A stretch of 53,543 nucleotides of DNA from Gnetum montanum (GCA_015680685.1 MNCI01022759.1:42124-95666); one strand, 5' to 3'. Shown: positions 22,991 to 34,465, counted from the first letter of the stretch. Made by a program: numbers and translations. Notes: generated by a model not told the origin, from the letters alone.

Positions 22991-23128
22991 AATCTTTACA
23001 TCATACTTTGCTAGTTACATCTTGTCATTACTTTGCAATTTTTTGTTATACATGATTACTACCGATAGGTGCCTCTTAACCAGGCTTTCATCTCATCTTG
23101 ATAGGTTAAGAAAAAAATGAAAATCCAT

Positions 23129-24400
23129 CACGATCTCTCCACATCTTTAGCTTTAGTAGGTCCACATGGCAAGCTCACAAGATAATTGAACACCGACTTG
23201 ATTGACTGGGAGTCAACCACAATTAGCACTATAGTGTCCTTACAAACATCCCCAAAGTGGCCTAAGAATCTAGTCTGAACTCTAGATTTGGAGGCCAGGG
23301 ATGTAACTGAGGATCCTCTTATCGATATTTCTATGATCACATCCAATGGGAAAGTTGAAACATTAAAACTTAGCTCCCTCCTAAACACACAGATGCACAA
23401 AAATGTAACCAAGATTTTGCAAGACAATATCAAAGTCTTTGCATGGTCATATAGTGACATGTTGGGTTTAGATCTAAGGCTAATACATCACAACATCATC
23501 CTAGACCCGAACATGAAGGAAGTTAAGAAGAAGGCCCATAAGATCAAATTAGAAATTTCATTAGCCGTAAGGGACAAAATCCAAAGCTATACCAAGCTAG
23601 TTTCATCTATGCATTTGATTATTCGGAATGGGTGTCCAACATCATCATGGTTTCTAATAAAATCGGAGGAATAAGTATCTGTATAGACTTTTGGGATCTA
23701 AAAAAATAAACAATCAAGGATGATTTTTCACTTTTGAGCATCAATCAACTCATCGACACTATGGTTGGTCATGCTTTGTTATCCTTCATGGATGGTTTCT
23801 CTAGCTACAACCAAATTCACATCAACCTAGAGCAGCAACTAACAACAACCTTCATGACCCCATGGGCGACCTTTTGTTACACCATGATTCCTTTTGGGCT
23901 CAAGAATGCCCAGGCAACCTACCAACAAGCCATGACTTACATCTTCAGCTACTACATCCTAGAAATATTTAAAAACTACATGGATGATATAGCAGTCAAG
24001 TCCAATGAAGTAGGTGATCACCCACGTGATCTAGGGGTAGTCCTCAAGTGTTGTCAAGTGCATAATATGCATCTTAATCCTAAGAAATGTATCTTTGGCG
24101 TAAAAACTAGATGCATGTTGGGATTCGTGGTATTGAAGGCCAGAATACAGGTGGACCCTCACAAAGTCAAGGCCACCATCAACCTAGCACCTCCTACAAA
24201 CCTTAAGGAGTTGCGTGGTTTGTAAGGTAGGGTACAGTTCATTCGAAGGTTTGTAGTGAAGTTGCTTGATAAGTTACAACCCATGCAACATCTGCTAAAG
24301 AAAGGAGTTAATTTGGAGTGGGCAACCTAGTGTCAACAAGCCTTCAATGACTTGAAGGAAGATCTTTTGCATCTCCCAACTATGCATTCGCCATAAAGGG
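23129..24400 (+). pseudogene. pol: E: Tat-lineage reverse transcriptase
   Basis: The N-terminal part contains FAWSYSDMLGLDLRLIHH. After a frameshift and stops (23674-23730) come the fingers and palm: INQLIDTMVGHALLSFMDGF, FCYTMIPFGLKNAQATYQ and the active site NYMDDIAVKS, whose two Asp are intact. The connection is VDPHKVKATINLAPPTNLKE, with the thumb to about 24400 (LQPMQHLLKKGVNLEW). No gag or protease of E precedes it; that part lies left of D or is lost. It would copy element RNA to DNA. Confidence 0.92.
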
Positions 24401-24700
24401 ATAAGCCTTTCTTCATCTACCTTGCCACCTCCGACATGTCTATTGTAGCACTGGTATGCCAAAAATGAGATGACAGATCTGAGATTCCAGTGTATTATCT
24501 AAGTCATGCATTAATAGTACATGAGGAAAAATACAATGAAGTTGAGAGAAATTTCCTTTCCTTAGTGTTTATGTTAAAAAGGTGGAGGCACGACCTTTTT
24601 TGCAGTACAATTAACATCATTTGCAAAAGCAACATACTCTGGGCTATCACTAACAACCTATATGAAAGTAGCTAGATAGCCTGATGGAAGGCAATAACCG
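24401..24700 (+). pseudogene. pol: E: first (gypsy-type) RNase H, degenerate
   Basis: Contains KPFFIYLATSDMSIVALVCQ, IPVYYLSHALIVHEEKYNEV, then ERNFLSLVFMLKRWRHDLF and ITNNLYESS. The first catalytic Asp of active gypsy RNase H (YTDAS) is not kept (YLATSD). Loss of function in this domain is known for Tat elements, which carry a second RNase H. Interrupted by TGA at 24467 and TAG at 24674. Confidence 0.8.
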
Positions 24701-24732
24701 TGGAGTTTGACCTACACTATGTAAGCTAGTCG

Positions 24733-25437
24733 TTGGCTAAGGGTCAAGCCATTGCAATGCAACTTACAGCCTCACCTATCAATGATCGCACAACCATAGA
24801 TCCCAAATTCCTAGACAAGCATGTTGGCACTATCAACATAGTCCCATCACACCTGGAAGCCACTTTACACTTTAATGGTGCTTCAACCATGCAAGGAGGT
24901 AGTGCAGCTATCGTCATTACATTCTCCTCTAGGGAAATGCACCCGTTTACTTATCGTTTTATGTTCCCTTGCACCAACAATGTGGCAGAGTATGAGGGGC
25001 TACTCAGAGGCCTCTCAACTACCCGAACATTATGCATACAACACTTAGCAATCTGCGATGATTCACAACTAGTTGTAAATCAAATAACCAAGGTCTATGC
25101 CTACAAAGCTACATACCTGCAACCTTACTATGACCTAGAAAAAAGCCTGCTTAAGTAATTTGCAACCATAGATGTGCAACACATGCCACGAAATGAAAAC
25201 ACTGTGGCAGACGCCTTAGCCACACTTTCATTAAATATTCCACCAGACTCATTTGTAAATCTGCCAACTTCAATTATCAAATGTACTGAACCAATCACTC
25301 TAGTGGGACACATGGCCTCCATCAGTGCTACGGATACCCAGGAGTGGTACGCTAACATTAAGGCCTACCTTCAACATGGCGAACCCCTAAGTGGATTGAC
25401 ATCTGCTCAGAGAGATGCGATCTGCAAGCATACCTAG
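24733..25437 (+). pseudogene. pol: E: second, archaeal-like RNase H (aRNH) and linker to integrase
   Basis: Motifs in order: ATLHFNGASTMQGGSAAIVI, NNVAEYEGLLRGLSTTR, ICDDSQLVVNQITKVYAY, and VQHMPRNENTVADALATLS. This is the second RNase H reported for Tat-lineage elements. The first catalytic Asp is Asn here (FNGAS for FDGAS), while the middle Glu, the DDSQ Asp and the ADAL Asp remain. The linker TQEWYANIKAYLQHGEP is shared with C and G. A stop at 25156 and the end at 25437 break it. Confidence 0.88.
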
Positions 25438-26480
25438 AAATATATGCTCATGGGGAATGATGCCCTATGTTGAAATTCTTATGATGGGATATTTCTGGCA
25501 TGTGTGGATGGGGAGTAGGCATAGAAGGTAGTTAATGAAGTGCATGAGGAACTATGCAGTGGACACATAGCACCTAGAGCTATGGCTGCGAAAATCAGAC
25601 GCCTAGGTACTATTGGTCGCATATGGAGTGTGCCTATCTGTCAAAAGTCAAGATGTGTGACATGTGCTAGAGATATGCAAATATCATACATGTCTCACCT
25701 GCAGACCTGCACCCAATGCAAATCACGTGGCCTTTCCAATAATGGGGACTAGACCTCATAGGACCTATCACGCCTAAGTCCTCCATAGGGAATAGCTTCA
25801 TTATCACTACCACTAAGTATTTTACTAGGTGGGTGGAAGCTATCCCCTTGAGGAAGACGACATCTCAGTAGATCTACCACTTCATCCTAGACAAGATCAT
25901 GACAAGATTTGGGCTTCCAATGACTATTGTAACCAAAAATGGACCACAATTCAGTAGTATGGAAACCTGAACCTTTTGTAGCAATCTAGGCATCAGGTAA
26001 TCATTCTCCTCCCCTATTACCCATAGGTGAATGGATAGGTGGAGGCTGCAAATAAGTCCATAATCAACTTGCTGAAGTGGATGCTTAACAAAAACAAGAG
26101 GTGATGGCACGAGAAAATCCTCTACATTCTATGGGCCTACAGGACGACATGCAGAACTGCAACAAGTTAGACTCCTTATAACCTTGTTTATGAATCTAAA
26201 GCTATGTTGCCTCTTGAGTTGCAGGTACCATCACTCTGGATGATCCTCTCAGATGTCATGAGAAAAGCCCAAAACAATGAGTCACAAATCATCGATCTCG
26301 ACTCAATAGAGGAGGAGCGCGCACGAATGCTAAGCCACATAGAGCACTACTAGAGCAAGCAACAACAAAAGCACCATGGAGGCCCACATGAAAGGCTAGT
26401 ACAGAAGGAATACCTCATCCTCAAGGTTTCCTTCAAGCATGTGAGAAAATTCTTAGCCAACTAGGAAGGCCCTTACACAT
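25438..26480 (+). pseudogene. pol: E: integrase, frameshifted
   Basis: The zinc domain starts EVHEELCSGHIAPRAMAAKI. A frameshift near 25612 follows. The core then reads WGLDLIGPITPKSSIGNSF, YFTRWVEAIPLRKTTSQ and TIVTKNGPQFSS. The second catalytic Asp (TDNG) is Lys. The Glu region (GQVEAANKS type) is at about 26040 after further shifts, and its Gln codon is TAG. The C-terminal domain with VRKFLAN and EGPYTSNIK ends near 26480. Same architecture as C's integrase, but more decayed. Confidence 0.85.
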
Positions 26481-26549
26481 CGAACATCAAGTACACATCC
26501 CATGCATGCACTTCATCAAGTACACATCAAGTTTGATGTTCAATGTGTC
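26474..26549. repeat. Inverted repeat at the integrase end of E
   Basis: ACACATCGAACATCAA (26474) and TTGATGTTCAATGTGT (26533) can pair with one mismatch around a loop of about 44 bp. ATCAAGTACACATC is also repeated directly three times to 26585. Confidence 0.6.
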
Positions 26550-27638
26550 ACGTCCCTAGCATGCACCTACATCAAGTACACATCGAACAAGCATATGCAA
26601 TGCCGACGTGGGGGTGGGACATTGCAGCTTCAGAACGTAGTTCACGATGCAATGGGAACGTGATTTGGAATGAATGCAACCCCACCATATTTGGCATCAT
26701 ACTAATTCTCTGGAGATGTCATATGGCATTGCATTGGCCCTCCGAAACTACCATCTCCATGGCCCACCGCCCTGACGGTAGTTCCTTGAGCAGTGCCCGC
26801 CATTAGAGTTTTGGCAATATTGTGTCCCAACCACAATATTGTTACCCTCCAACCCCCTTCCAATGCCTTAGCTCACATGATTTTTAGCTATGTGGTAGTT
26901 GATCCCATAGCTAAATTGAGAATGAATGCCTTTTGCATGGATTCCAGGACATTCGCACTCACAGCGACTCTCGGTGCCTTCGATGCCAAGTTTTCCACAC
27001 TAGTGCTGCCAAGGCCACTATTCGCCTTTCTACTTTGGATACCATACACCAGCAAAGGTTTCCAAGAGATCCAAAAATGTCTATAGCAAGTAAGGCTTCT
27101 ATCCTTGCTTTGCATCGTGGTTGTTTTGTTCTCCATCGTGCTTACAATTTGCGTCCAAAGGCATGTCTTGCCACAATAGCAAATGTCATGGCATCGTGAA
27201 GTGAGTCCCTCAACTAGCTTGGCTACTTGAGAGCGTAAATCCCATTATTTGCGTAACATAGCTCGCTATATGGGAAGCCTCTATAGGAAGGTCAAAACCC
27301 CACACAGATGTAACACAACTCATCCTAGGAAAGAAACACCCATCCTACAAGAGGTTGAAGGTCAGCAAGAGTAAAAGATGGAAATGCGAATAACTCCCTC
27401 ATGAGCACTCTGACGAGGGACTTTGCTAAGCCTCATCTTTACCCTTTTTCCTGAACCTCCTTTCTCCCTGCATCATCCTTTCCCCCTACAAAAACCAATG
27501 CAACACTCTTAAGCGTAGCCAAGCGATGTCTTGACAATCACTAAGCAGCAACATTAGCATCGTGTCTTCCGTGGTGTTTCATATTCTTTGTCAATGTCTC
27601 TCGAGCTCGTCCTCTAGAAGTTGACAAAGAGGGGCCAA
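26481..27638 (+). other. E: 3' UTR
   Basis: Non-coding; collinear with parts of C/D 3' UTRs (GAGCGTAAATCCCATTATTT region) and, inverted, with G's and H's 3' UTRs (CTCATGAGCACTCTGACGAG vs CTCTCATTAGAGTGCTTGTG). It ends in the purine tract TTGACAAAGAGGGGCCAA before the LTR. Confidence 0.65.
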
Positions 27639-27645
27639 TGAAACA
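27575..27645 (+). other. Inverted repeat spanning the PPT/3' LTR junction of E
   Basis: The left arm TGTTTCATATTCTTTGTCAA (27575-27594) and the right arm at 27621-27645 (TTGACAAAGAGGGG, then CCAATGAAACA) pair as 9 bp plus 8 bp around an internal loop, with a 26-nt apical loop. The right arm includes the PPT and the first bases of the LTR. It is conserved in C (14225-14294), D (17208-17278) and G (31515-31587). Confidence 0.7.
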
Positions 27646-27916
27646 TGCCAAAATTCGAAGGCATGCTTGCTTCACCAGGTCTTTATAATTTGCACAGTGC
27701 TATGATAGTTCTTCAGGAGATGGATGATCTGATGTTCAAACTATCCAATTCAGCAAGTTTTCTACCCTAGGTGTCAACAAGCTAAATGGATTCTCCAGCC
27801 TGCCCACCTAAGTAATTCATCTAGTCAACAACGCACTAAGCAACAGTGCATGGAATTGTTGGCGATGCTCAGAATGCGAAAAAATGCTTTAGCAAGTTTT
27901 CTAATTTAAGGAGTTT

Positions 27917-28500
27917 TGCTACGCTACGCTATGTTATGTAGCATATTAAACATCAGAAGATGTTTGCGGAAGTGCAGTGCTACACTATGCTATGCTACAC
28001 AACGTAGCATAGCATAGCAAAATCTAGATGATCAATCCCCTTTAGCTGACTTCAAGTCCTTCAGTAATGTATCCTTCCATCAGAAGGCGGTGAATATGGA
28101 AAAAAGTAAACCATGTTTTCTGCTACACTATGCTAAGCTACATGTCACAGTAAGGCATAGCAATTCTGTGAAAGTCACAGAAGGCAACTCCAAGGGTAGG
28201 ATCATCTAGTTTGCAAGTTTCGCAATGTGAGAGGCAAAGTTTGGAGATTGATGACGTTTTTGCGACTAAGTCTAGTCACAATGCTATGCTATGCTACATA
28301 GCATAGCATAGCATAGAAAATATGCAATAAACAATCAACATGCTTCAAAGGTTTCCAATGCATGCAACAGGATACGACATAAATTTTTTGCTTCGAGTCG
28401 GTGGCTATGCTGCGTAACGTAGCACAACTTAACAAGATGCTATGCTATGCCAAACATGCTATGCTAAAAAGCATAGCAAAGCATGACAAGTAGTTATGCT
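27917..28500. repeat. GCTATGCTA / TAGCATAGC palindrome blocks in U3 of LTR E
   Basis: Blocks near 27917-27951, 27978-28020, 28125-28165, 28282-28313 and 28400-28500. The block at 28282-28313 is an almost perfect 32-bp inverted repeat (TGCTATGCTATGCTAC / ATAGCATAGCATAGCA). All lie upstream of the TATA box. Confidence 0.85.
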
Positions 28501-28681
28501 ATATTAATGCACTTCACCTAATTGCACCATTTCTCTAACAGTGTAATTACAATGTGGAAAACTTGTAATTACGACATGGTAGACCTGCCCAATGATCATG
28601 CAGGCACATGCAACACATATAGATCAACATAATACCGGGGCACGAGGCTTTCAAACCACATCTTTTGCATACCCTTGGTCC

Positions 28682-28689
28682 TATAAATA
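28682..28689 (+). promoter_or_regulatory. TATA box of LTR E
   Basis: TATAAATA after GGTCC. The G LTRs have TATAAATA at the equivalent place. Confidence 0.7.
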
Positions 28690-29330
28690 CCATAATGAGA
28701 AATTCTTGAGGGGTTCCCCAGTCTGATTTTCTCTTGGAAATTGGATCGGCTAACAATTTTGTTGGCTAACAAGCAAAAAAAAGAGTTAGCACTGTAACCT
28801 CAAGCATTGTAAGTTCTCTGTTTGACATTGTAAATAGTTAGCACTCTTTGTTGGCATTTTTTTCTACCCTTTTCTACCACCTTGTTAGCACTTTTCATTG
28901 TTAATGCCTGAGCCCGCATTCAAACATACAACCATCTTTCTCTACACGTCTTGGTTACTCTCGAGATCTCTGCATTTCTCAGCATTGTACAATCAACTGT
29001 ATCCATTTTGACTGAGCGAAGTCATAGCTTTGAAGTGGTGCATTTTTCTAACTTCATTTCACTTTGTCTTCTATTTGCTATTGCATTTTACACTATTTTT
29101 TGTCTCCTTTACATTTAAGCATTACTTCACGCTATCAATCTCATTTTCATATCACATGTTGCAAAAGGTTATATTAACATCGAGTAAGTCCCTGTCTGAT
29201 TGACTAGACCATTCAAGGCACCCCATTTCTATTTTATCTAGCATGGACCTCCCACAGATTCAGGGTTGAGACTATCAATGGCCGTCGACTCCTTCGTGTT
29301 TTCCAACCATCGACATTTTTGGTCGCTACT

Positions 29331-29636
29331 GTAGTTCATTACTTAGACGCCTCAGTATCAATCAAAACTTTAGAGCCCCCTTCAATCCAATCATCACACT
29401 CAATGCATACATACATGCTAACACGTGTTGTCATTGATTAAATCAAAGTTGGCCACCTTCATAGGAAATTCTCTGATCTTAGGAGTCCTCTGATATACTT
29501 ACAAATCACTGGAAATGCAATGTGCAAGGCTCTTTTGGATTCAGGTTCTGGTGTCAACTTGATATCTCAAGAAATGTACAAGGCCTGGAACCTACCTTGA
29601 TTGAAAAAGACTAACATCCTTCTAGAGTTGGACAAT
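29331..29636 (+). pseudogene. pol: F: protease, N-terminal part (split by G)
   Basis: The frame with FSDLRSPLIYLQITGNAMCK leads into the aspartic protease active site KALLDSGSGVNLISQEMY, then NILLELDN at the junction with G. DSGS is the catalytic Asp motif. The rest of the same domain resumes at 46585 (QLVHYPIG). The left end is the junction with LTR E, so gag and the 5' LTR of F are off-window to the left under the nesting model. One TGA interrupts after WNLP. Confidence 0.85.
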
Positions 29637-30231
29637 TGTAGTGACCGAAAAAATCAGTAGCTAGAACACTGAGAGCTTTCCAGGAGAATAGTTTAACCCT
29701 GAATCCATGCAAGGGCCATGTCGGAGAAAAAAAATGGAAGTGGGATGCCCTGAAGAGTCTGGTCAATCAGACAGGGACTTAGTTGGTGTATCTTAACCTT
29801 ATGTAAACATTGTTTCAAAGGTAAGACACATGAGGTAAATCGATGATCAATAAATACAAAATGGAGAAAATAGTGCAAAACAACGATAATAGTAAAGAAA
29901 TAGCAGAACAAACTTAGGTAAGAAAATGCATCATCCCAAGGTTGTGGATTCAATTATTTGGCTTGTTTGAAAGGTGTAAAATAGATTATGCAATTCTATA
30001 GATGTACTTCTTAGTCAAAGGTAACTAAAATTCTCAAGAAAAATCCCAACTATGCCTTCTGAAAGCCAACTATAGTAAGAAGCCAACTTTGTTTGCTAGG
30101 AAGCTAATCAAGAAGTGAACCAGCCAATGCAAAAAGCCAACAGGCCAACTGCTCTTGTCAATGTTAAAATGCCAACTCTTTTAGCAAAAAGCCAAGAAAA
30201 AATCCAACCCTTAGAGCATTGTTTGTCAGGG

Positions 30232-30239
30232 TATTTATA
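30232..30239 (-). promoter_or_regulatory. TATA box of G 3' LTR
   Basis: The minus strand reads CCTATAAATACCC, matching 45336-45343 in the 5' LTR. Confidence 0.65.
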
Positions 30240-30651
30240 GGGCTAGGTGCAGGCGAGAAATGGGGCCTAGATGCCATGTTTCTTGGACTCCACAAGATGC
30301 TAATGTGCTCGTACTGTGTAGGTGTGTAATGCCAGACGTGAAATTGGCTATGCCATAACTATACCACCAAAATTTTATGTGCCAAGATTAGTCTGTTAAC
30401 AATGTAAACAAAAATGGAGCTTATGTTCCAAGACTACGTCTTCCTTACTCTTATGAGAAGGGTCAAGCATAGGAACAATGTTTTGGGGGAGCTAACCAGG
30501 GGGTTTGCAAAATGGAGTGAAATTGTTGATTTTACAAAGAAGATACTAGAGTGAAGAAGATTGTTGTCAATAAGTTCTAAAGCTACCTAAAGATGTCTTG
30601 ATGCTTCCATACCAGGGTTGTGTTACTCATGCTATTCGAGTATATTGGCAT

Positions 30652-31232
30652 AGCGTAAGTGGCTACTTGCTATGCTGTGCTACACTACATAGCATAGCAT
30701 AGCATAGCATAGCATAGCCACTAGTTTTAACTAAAACTTGTGTTGGAGCTAAAAGCATTTTTCTAGGGCTTGGTTGTGCTAACAACTGCAACTTTTGTTC
30801 TTTGTGATGGAAAGCCTTTCAACTTGCTGAACTTACGTTTGAAACAATTTTGCTACTTTCGCATTGTTGCTATGCTGTGCTACTCTATGTAGTGTAACAT
30901 AGCATAGCAACTAGTGTATCTTTCTTTTTTGTTCAATCCACCATTTTCTAGAAAGAAAATTTGTTCGAAGCCTAGGACTAAGTGGGGTAACTAGTTTTGA
31001 GGGCCAAAGTGTTGCTGAGTGCGACTTTCTTGTTGGAATAACTTAGCAAGATTGGCATTTTTGCTCTACCTTTTCTACACTAGGCTATGCTAGATAGCGT
31101 AGCATAGTGTAGCACCTTGCATTAACTAAATCCTAAGTTGTCTATGAAATCATTCTATCAATTCGCACTTGGCTACTTGAGAAACTATCTTTCATGCTTG
31201 TTACACTGCATAGCGTAGTGTAGCGTAGCAAA
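30652..31232. repeat. TAGCATAGC palindrome blocks in U3 of G 3' LTR
   Basis: Four separated blocks, including GCATAGCATAGCATAGCATA at about 30690. The same four blocks, with different base changes, are in the 5' LTR (45758-46307). Confidence 0.85.
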
Positions 31233-31523
31233 CTTCTTCACTAGAAAACTTGCCAAACTATTCTGCCCATCCCAAACACTTTTAGCAACTCCTAGCATAG
31301 CTTCTAGGTACCCTGCCAACTAGGTCAATTATCCAAGTGGGCTGGCCAGAGAGTCCGTTGGGCCTATCAGCTCTGGAAATAGAAAACTTGCTGAACTGTA
31401 TAGTCCAAACTTAGTGCCCACATCCTCCTACTGAACTATCATCATGTTGCACTTGTGGAAGTTCTTACCTACATTCCAAGACCCTGCTAAAGCATGAAGG
31501 TCCTAAAAGTTTATGATGTTTGA

Positions 31524-32406
31524 GTAGCCCCTCTTTGTCGACATCTAGAGGATCTACCTGATAGACATTTACAAAGAATATGAAACACCATGAAGGATAA
31601 GTTGCCAACATCGCTCTCTGGTGGTTGCTTAGATGTCACTTCACTCTGTTTGGGAGTAACATGATAGTTGTGTGGGGAAAAGGGGAAAGGGTGGACTTGA
31701 TGGGATAGGTTCAGGAAAAGGAAAGATGAAATGTAGTGTGGTCTCTCATTAGAGTGCTTGTGAGGGAATTAGCATGTGCGAACATCTTTCTTTGGTTGGC
31801 TTCTAACCTCTCATCAGAATGCTTGGAGAGGGTCATTGTAAAATAGCTAGTGTGCCATTCACATTAGGCACATGCTCTTTTTTTTTGTGAGCTCTCTTTT
31901 CTTGGGTGAGCTCTATTACACTTTTGCACTTTTCTTTTGTTGTTTAGCCATGTTCATCTAAAAATAACCTTCTTATTGCAGGATAGATGTTTTCTCCCCA
32001 AGATGAGTTGCAGTACATCCATGCATGGCTTTGACCTACCTACAAATGCTTCCCATGCAACGCGTTATGTTACGTGCGTCATGGACTTTGCGGTTGAGCA
32101 TATGAGAGGGCTTTACACGTGTCAAGAAAGCTTCTAAAAGAGGTGTGAAAAGGGAAAATGTGGGTTTGAGAAATGAGATGATAGAGGTTAAAGGGAGGGG
32201 GCACGATGTGCACTCCCAAGTAGCTAAGCTAGTCAAAGTGATCACCTCGGAACGATGTGGTGTCCTGTCCTCCTGGTAAAACACATCTCTGACCGATGCC
32301 ATCTCGGCTCATATCCTAAAAATGCAATAGAAAGCAGACTAGAGAAATGTAGCCATGAAATGCAGTTAGGAAAAGGCTCATATCCTACCATGACATAATA
32401 CCATGC
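31524..32406 (-). other. G: 3' UTR, PPT (31528-31537) and integrase deletion point
   Basis: On the minus strand the RNase H linker stops at 32407, where integrase should follow. Instead the sequence goes directly into 3' UTR shared with H (52563 on). The short repeat GGCTCATATCCTA occurs at 32308 and 32372 near the break. The PPT is CAAAGAGGGG on the minus strand. An inverted-repeat arm lies at 31571-31587. Confidence 0.7.
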
Positions 32407-33348
32407 TCATTTTTGGATTACATTCCTTTGGGTGGATGTCAAGCCATGTGTGGGTTCACCATGTTGCAGGTAGACTTTCACATTACCATACCACTCTTGG
32501 GTGTTGGTAGCACTTACGGAGGCCACATGTACTTCTTTGATGATAGGGTTTGTCCACTCTGTTATCGAAGTAAGTAGGATCATGAATAGGTGTGGTGGCA
32601 CATTTAATGCTAGCATACCTAAGGCATCGGCTACGATGTTCTCATTGCATGGCACATGCTGGATGTCTATCATGGTGAAGTGTTGCAACAAGTTTCTAAC
32701 CAAATCATAGTAAGGCTATAAGTTTGAAGCTTTACAGGCATAGACCTCAGTGATTTGGTTAAAGACAAGCTAAGAGTCACCTCGAACTACAAAATGTTGG
32801 ATCTTTAACTACCAGGCTACTAAGAGGCCTCTAAGGAGTTCTTCGTACAAAGGAACGTGAAGTTGTAAGTAAATAGTTGCATGTCCCCCGAGGGGAATGT
32901 AATGATGGAGGCAGCACTACCACCTCACATGGTAGAGGTGATGTCAAAATGTAAGGTGGCCTCAAAATGTAATGGCATAAGGTTGACACTGCTAATATGT
33001 TCATCAAGGAATTTGGGTTCTATGATTGCCTAATCATCAATGGGTGAGGTTTCAAGCTAAGTAGCTATCCCTTGTCCTTTCATTGATGATTGGGCTACAT
33101 AGTGTAAATTGAATTCTGCTATTATTGCTTTCCATCAGGCTATCCTACTACTTTCATATGAATTGTTTGTGGTAGCCTAAAATATGTTGCTTTTGCATAT
33201 AATGTTCACTTGGCTGTGGAACAGGTACTGTCTCCACTTTTTTAGTGCGAACACTAAAGCAAGGAAATTCCTTTCCACTTCATTGTATTTGGGTTCATAT
33301 GCAATCAATGCATAGCTCAAGTAATAGACTAGGATTTCAGAGCCTTCT
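32407..33348 (-). pseudogene. pol: G: gypsy RNase H plus archaeal-like RNase H
   Basis: First domain (about 33348-33100): LVYYLSYALIAYEPKYNEVE and LALVFALKKWRQYLFHSQVN. Second domain (about 32960-32407): ATLHFDITSTM with the catalytic Asp kept, GGSAASIITF, a damaged middle part, then IQHVPCNENIVADALGMLAL. The linker TQEWYGNVKVYLQHGEP ends at 32407 with RNVIQK. Several TAG codons interrupt. Same order as in E. Confidence 0.85.
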
Positions 33349-34465
33349 TATCTTTTTTGGCATAATAGCGCTATGATAGATGTGTTCGAGGTTGAAAGGT
33401 AGATGTAGAAAGGCTTATCCCCATGTGGTGGGTAAATAGTTGGGCAGTGTAAAAGCTCTTTCTTCAAGTCATCGAAGGCTTGTTGGTACTGTGTTGTCCA
33501 TTTGAAGTTAATCCCCTTCTTTAGTAAGTGTTGCATGGGGTATAACTTGTCAGTCAACCTTTCTATAAACCTCATGATGAACTATACTCTACCTTGCAAT
33601 CCACACAATTCTTTAAGGTTCGTAGAAGTTGCTAGGTTAACGATGGCCTTAACTTTGTCAAGGTCCACTCATATTCTAGCCTCCGATACTAACATTCGTC
33701 TAGTTTTTACACTAAAAACACACTTCATTGGATTAAGTCACAAGTGATGCCTATGAAAACATTTTAAGACTACATCTAGATTAGTGGGATGATCAATGGA
33801 TGTCTTAGATTTGACTGCTATGTCATCCATGTAATCGTTTAGCTCATTGATAAGTTGCTCTGGCATTCTTTAGACCAAAGGACATAATGGTGTAATAAAA
33901 GGTATCCCAAGGGGTCATGAAAGTGGCTATCAGCTCATGCTCTAGATTTATGCGAATTTTATTATAATCAGAGAACCCATCCATGAAGGATAGTAAAGCA
34001 TGACTAGTCGTAATGTCAATAAGCTAGTCAATACTTAGTAGTAGGAACTTGTCTTTAATCATTGCCTTTTTCAAATCCTGGAAGTATATACAGATTTGTA
34101 TCCCTCCCATTTTCTTAGAGACTATAATGATGTTTGACACCCATTCCAAGTAGTCAATTGCATGAATGAAACCTACTTGGTATAGCTTTGTGATTCATCA
34201 CATATGGCTAGTGCGATGTTTGGTTTAATCTTGTGGACCTTTTCTTTAACAGGTTTGACATGTGGGTCGAATACAATATTATGTTGTATTCACCATGGGT
34301 CTAAACTTGGCATTGCAAATACTTTGCTATTCTCTTGAAGGACATTGGATATATGTTTTTGGATTTGTTGATCTAGGAGGGAACTTAGTTTTAACGTATT
34401 TATTTCCTCCCTGGATGTCGTTACTGGCGCTTCGATGAGAGGGTCCTCAGTTACATCCCTAGCCT
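33349..34465 (-). pseudogene. pol: G: reverse transcriptase
   Basis: N-terminal EDPLIEAPVTTSREEINTLK aligns with EDPLIDISMITSNGKVETLK of E. Then LEWVSNIIIVSKKMGGIQIC, ALLSFMDGFSDYNKIRINLE, YTIMSFGLKNARATYQ, the active site NDYMDDIAVKS (intact) and the thumb RFIERLTDKLYPMQHLLKK. Part of the segment between ATYQ and YMDD is missing. Stops and shifts are present. Its start is about 1 kb from the antisense ATG (35484), on the opposite strand. Confidence 0.88.

Larger units (their letters stand above)
27639..29330 (+). mobile_element. LTR E (3' LTR, 1692 bp)
   Basis: Starts TGAAACATGCC directly after the PPT and ends TTGGTCGCTACT (CT for the usual CA). TATA at 28682-28689. U3 carries GCTATGCTA/TAGCATAGC palindrome blocks. 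U5 has GTCCCTGTCTGATTGACTAG, closely matching the G LTRs, so E and G are near relatives in opposite orientation. The right flank (29331) is in gag-pro of F. Confidence 0.85.
29637..31523 (-). mobile_element. G: 3' LTR (1887 bp)
   Basis: The minus strand ends ...TTTTTTCGGTCACTACA at 29637; its start at 31523 is degraded (TCAAACATC for TGAAACATC). TATA (minus) at 30232-30239. U3 palindrome blocks lie near 30652-30722, 30868-30912, 31074-31110 and 31196-31232. Confidence 0.85.
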
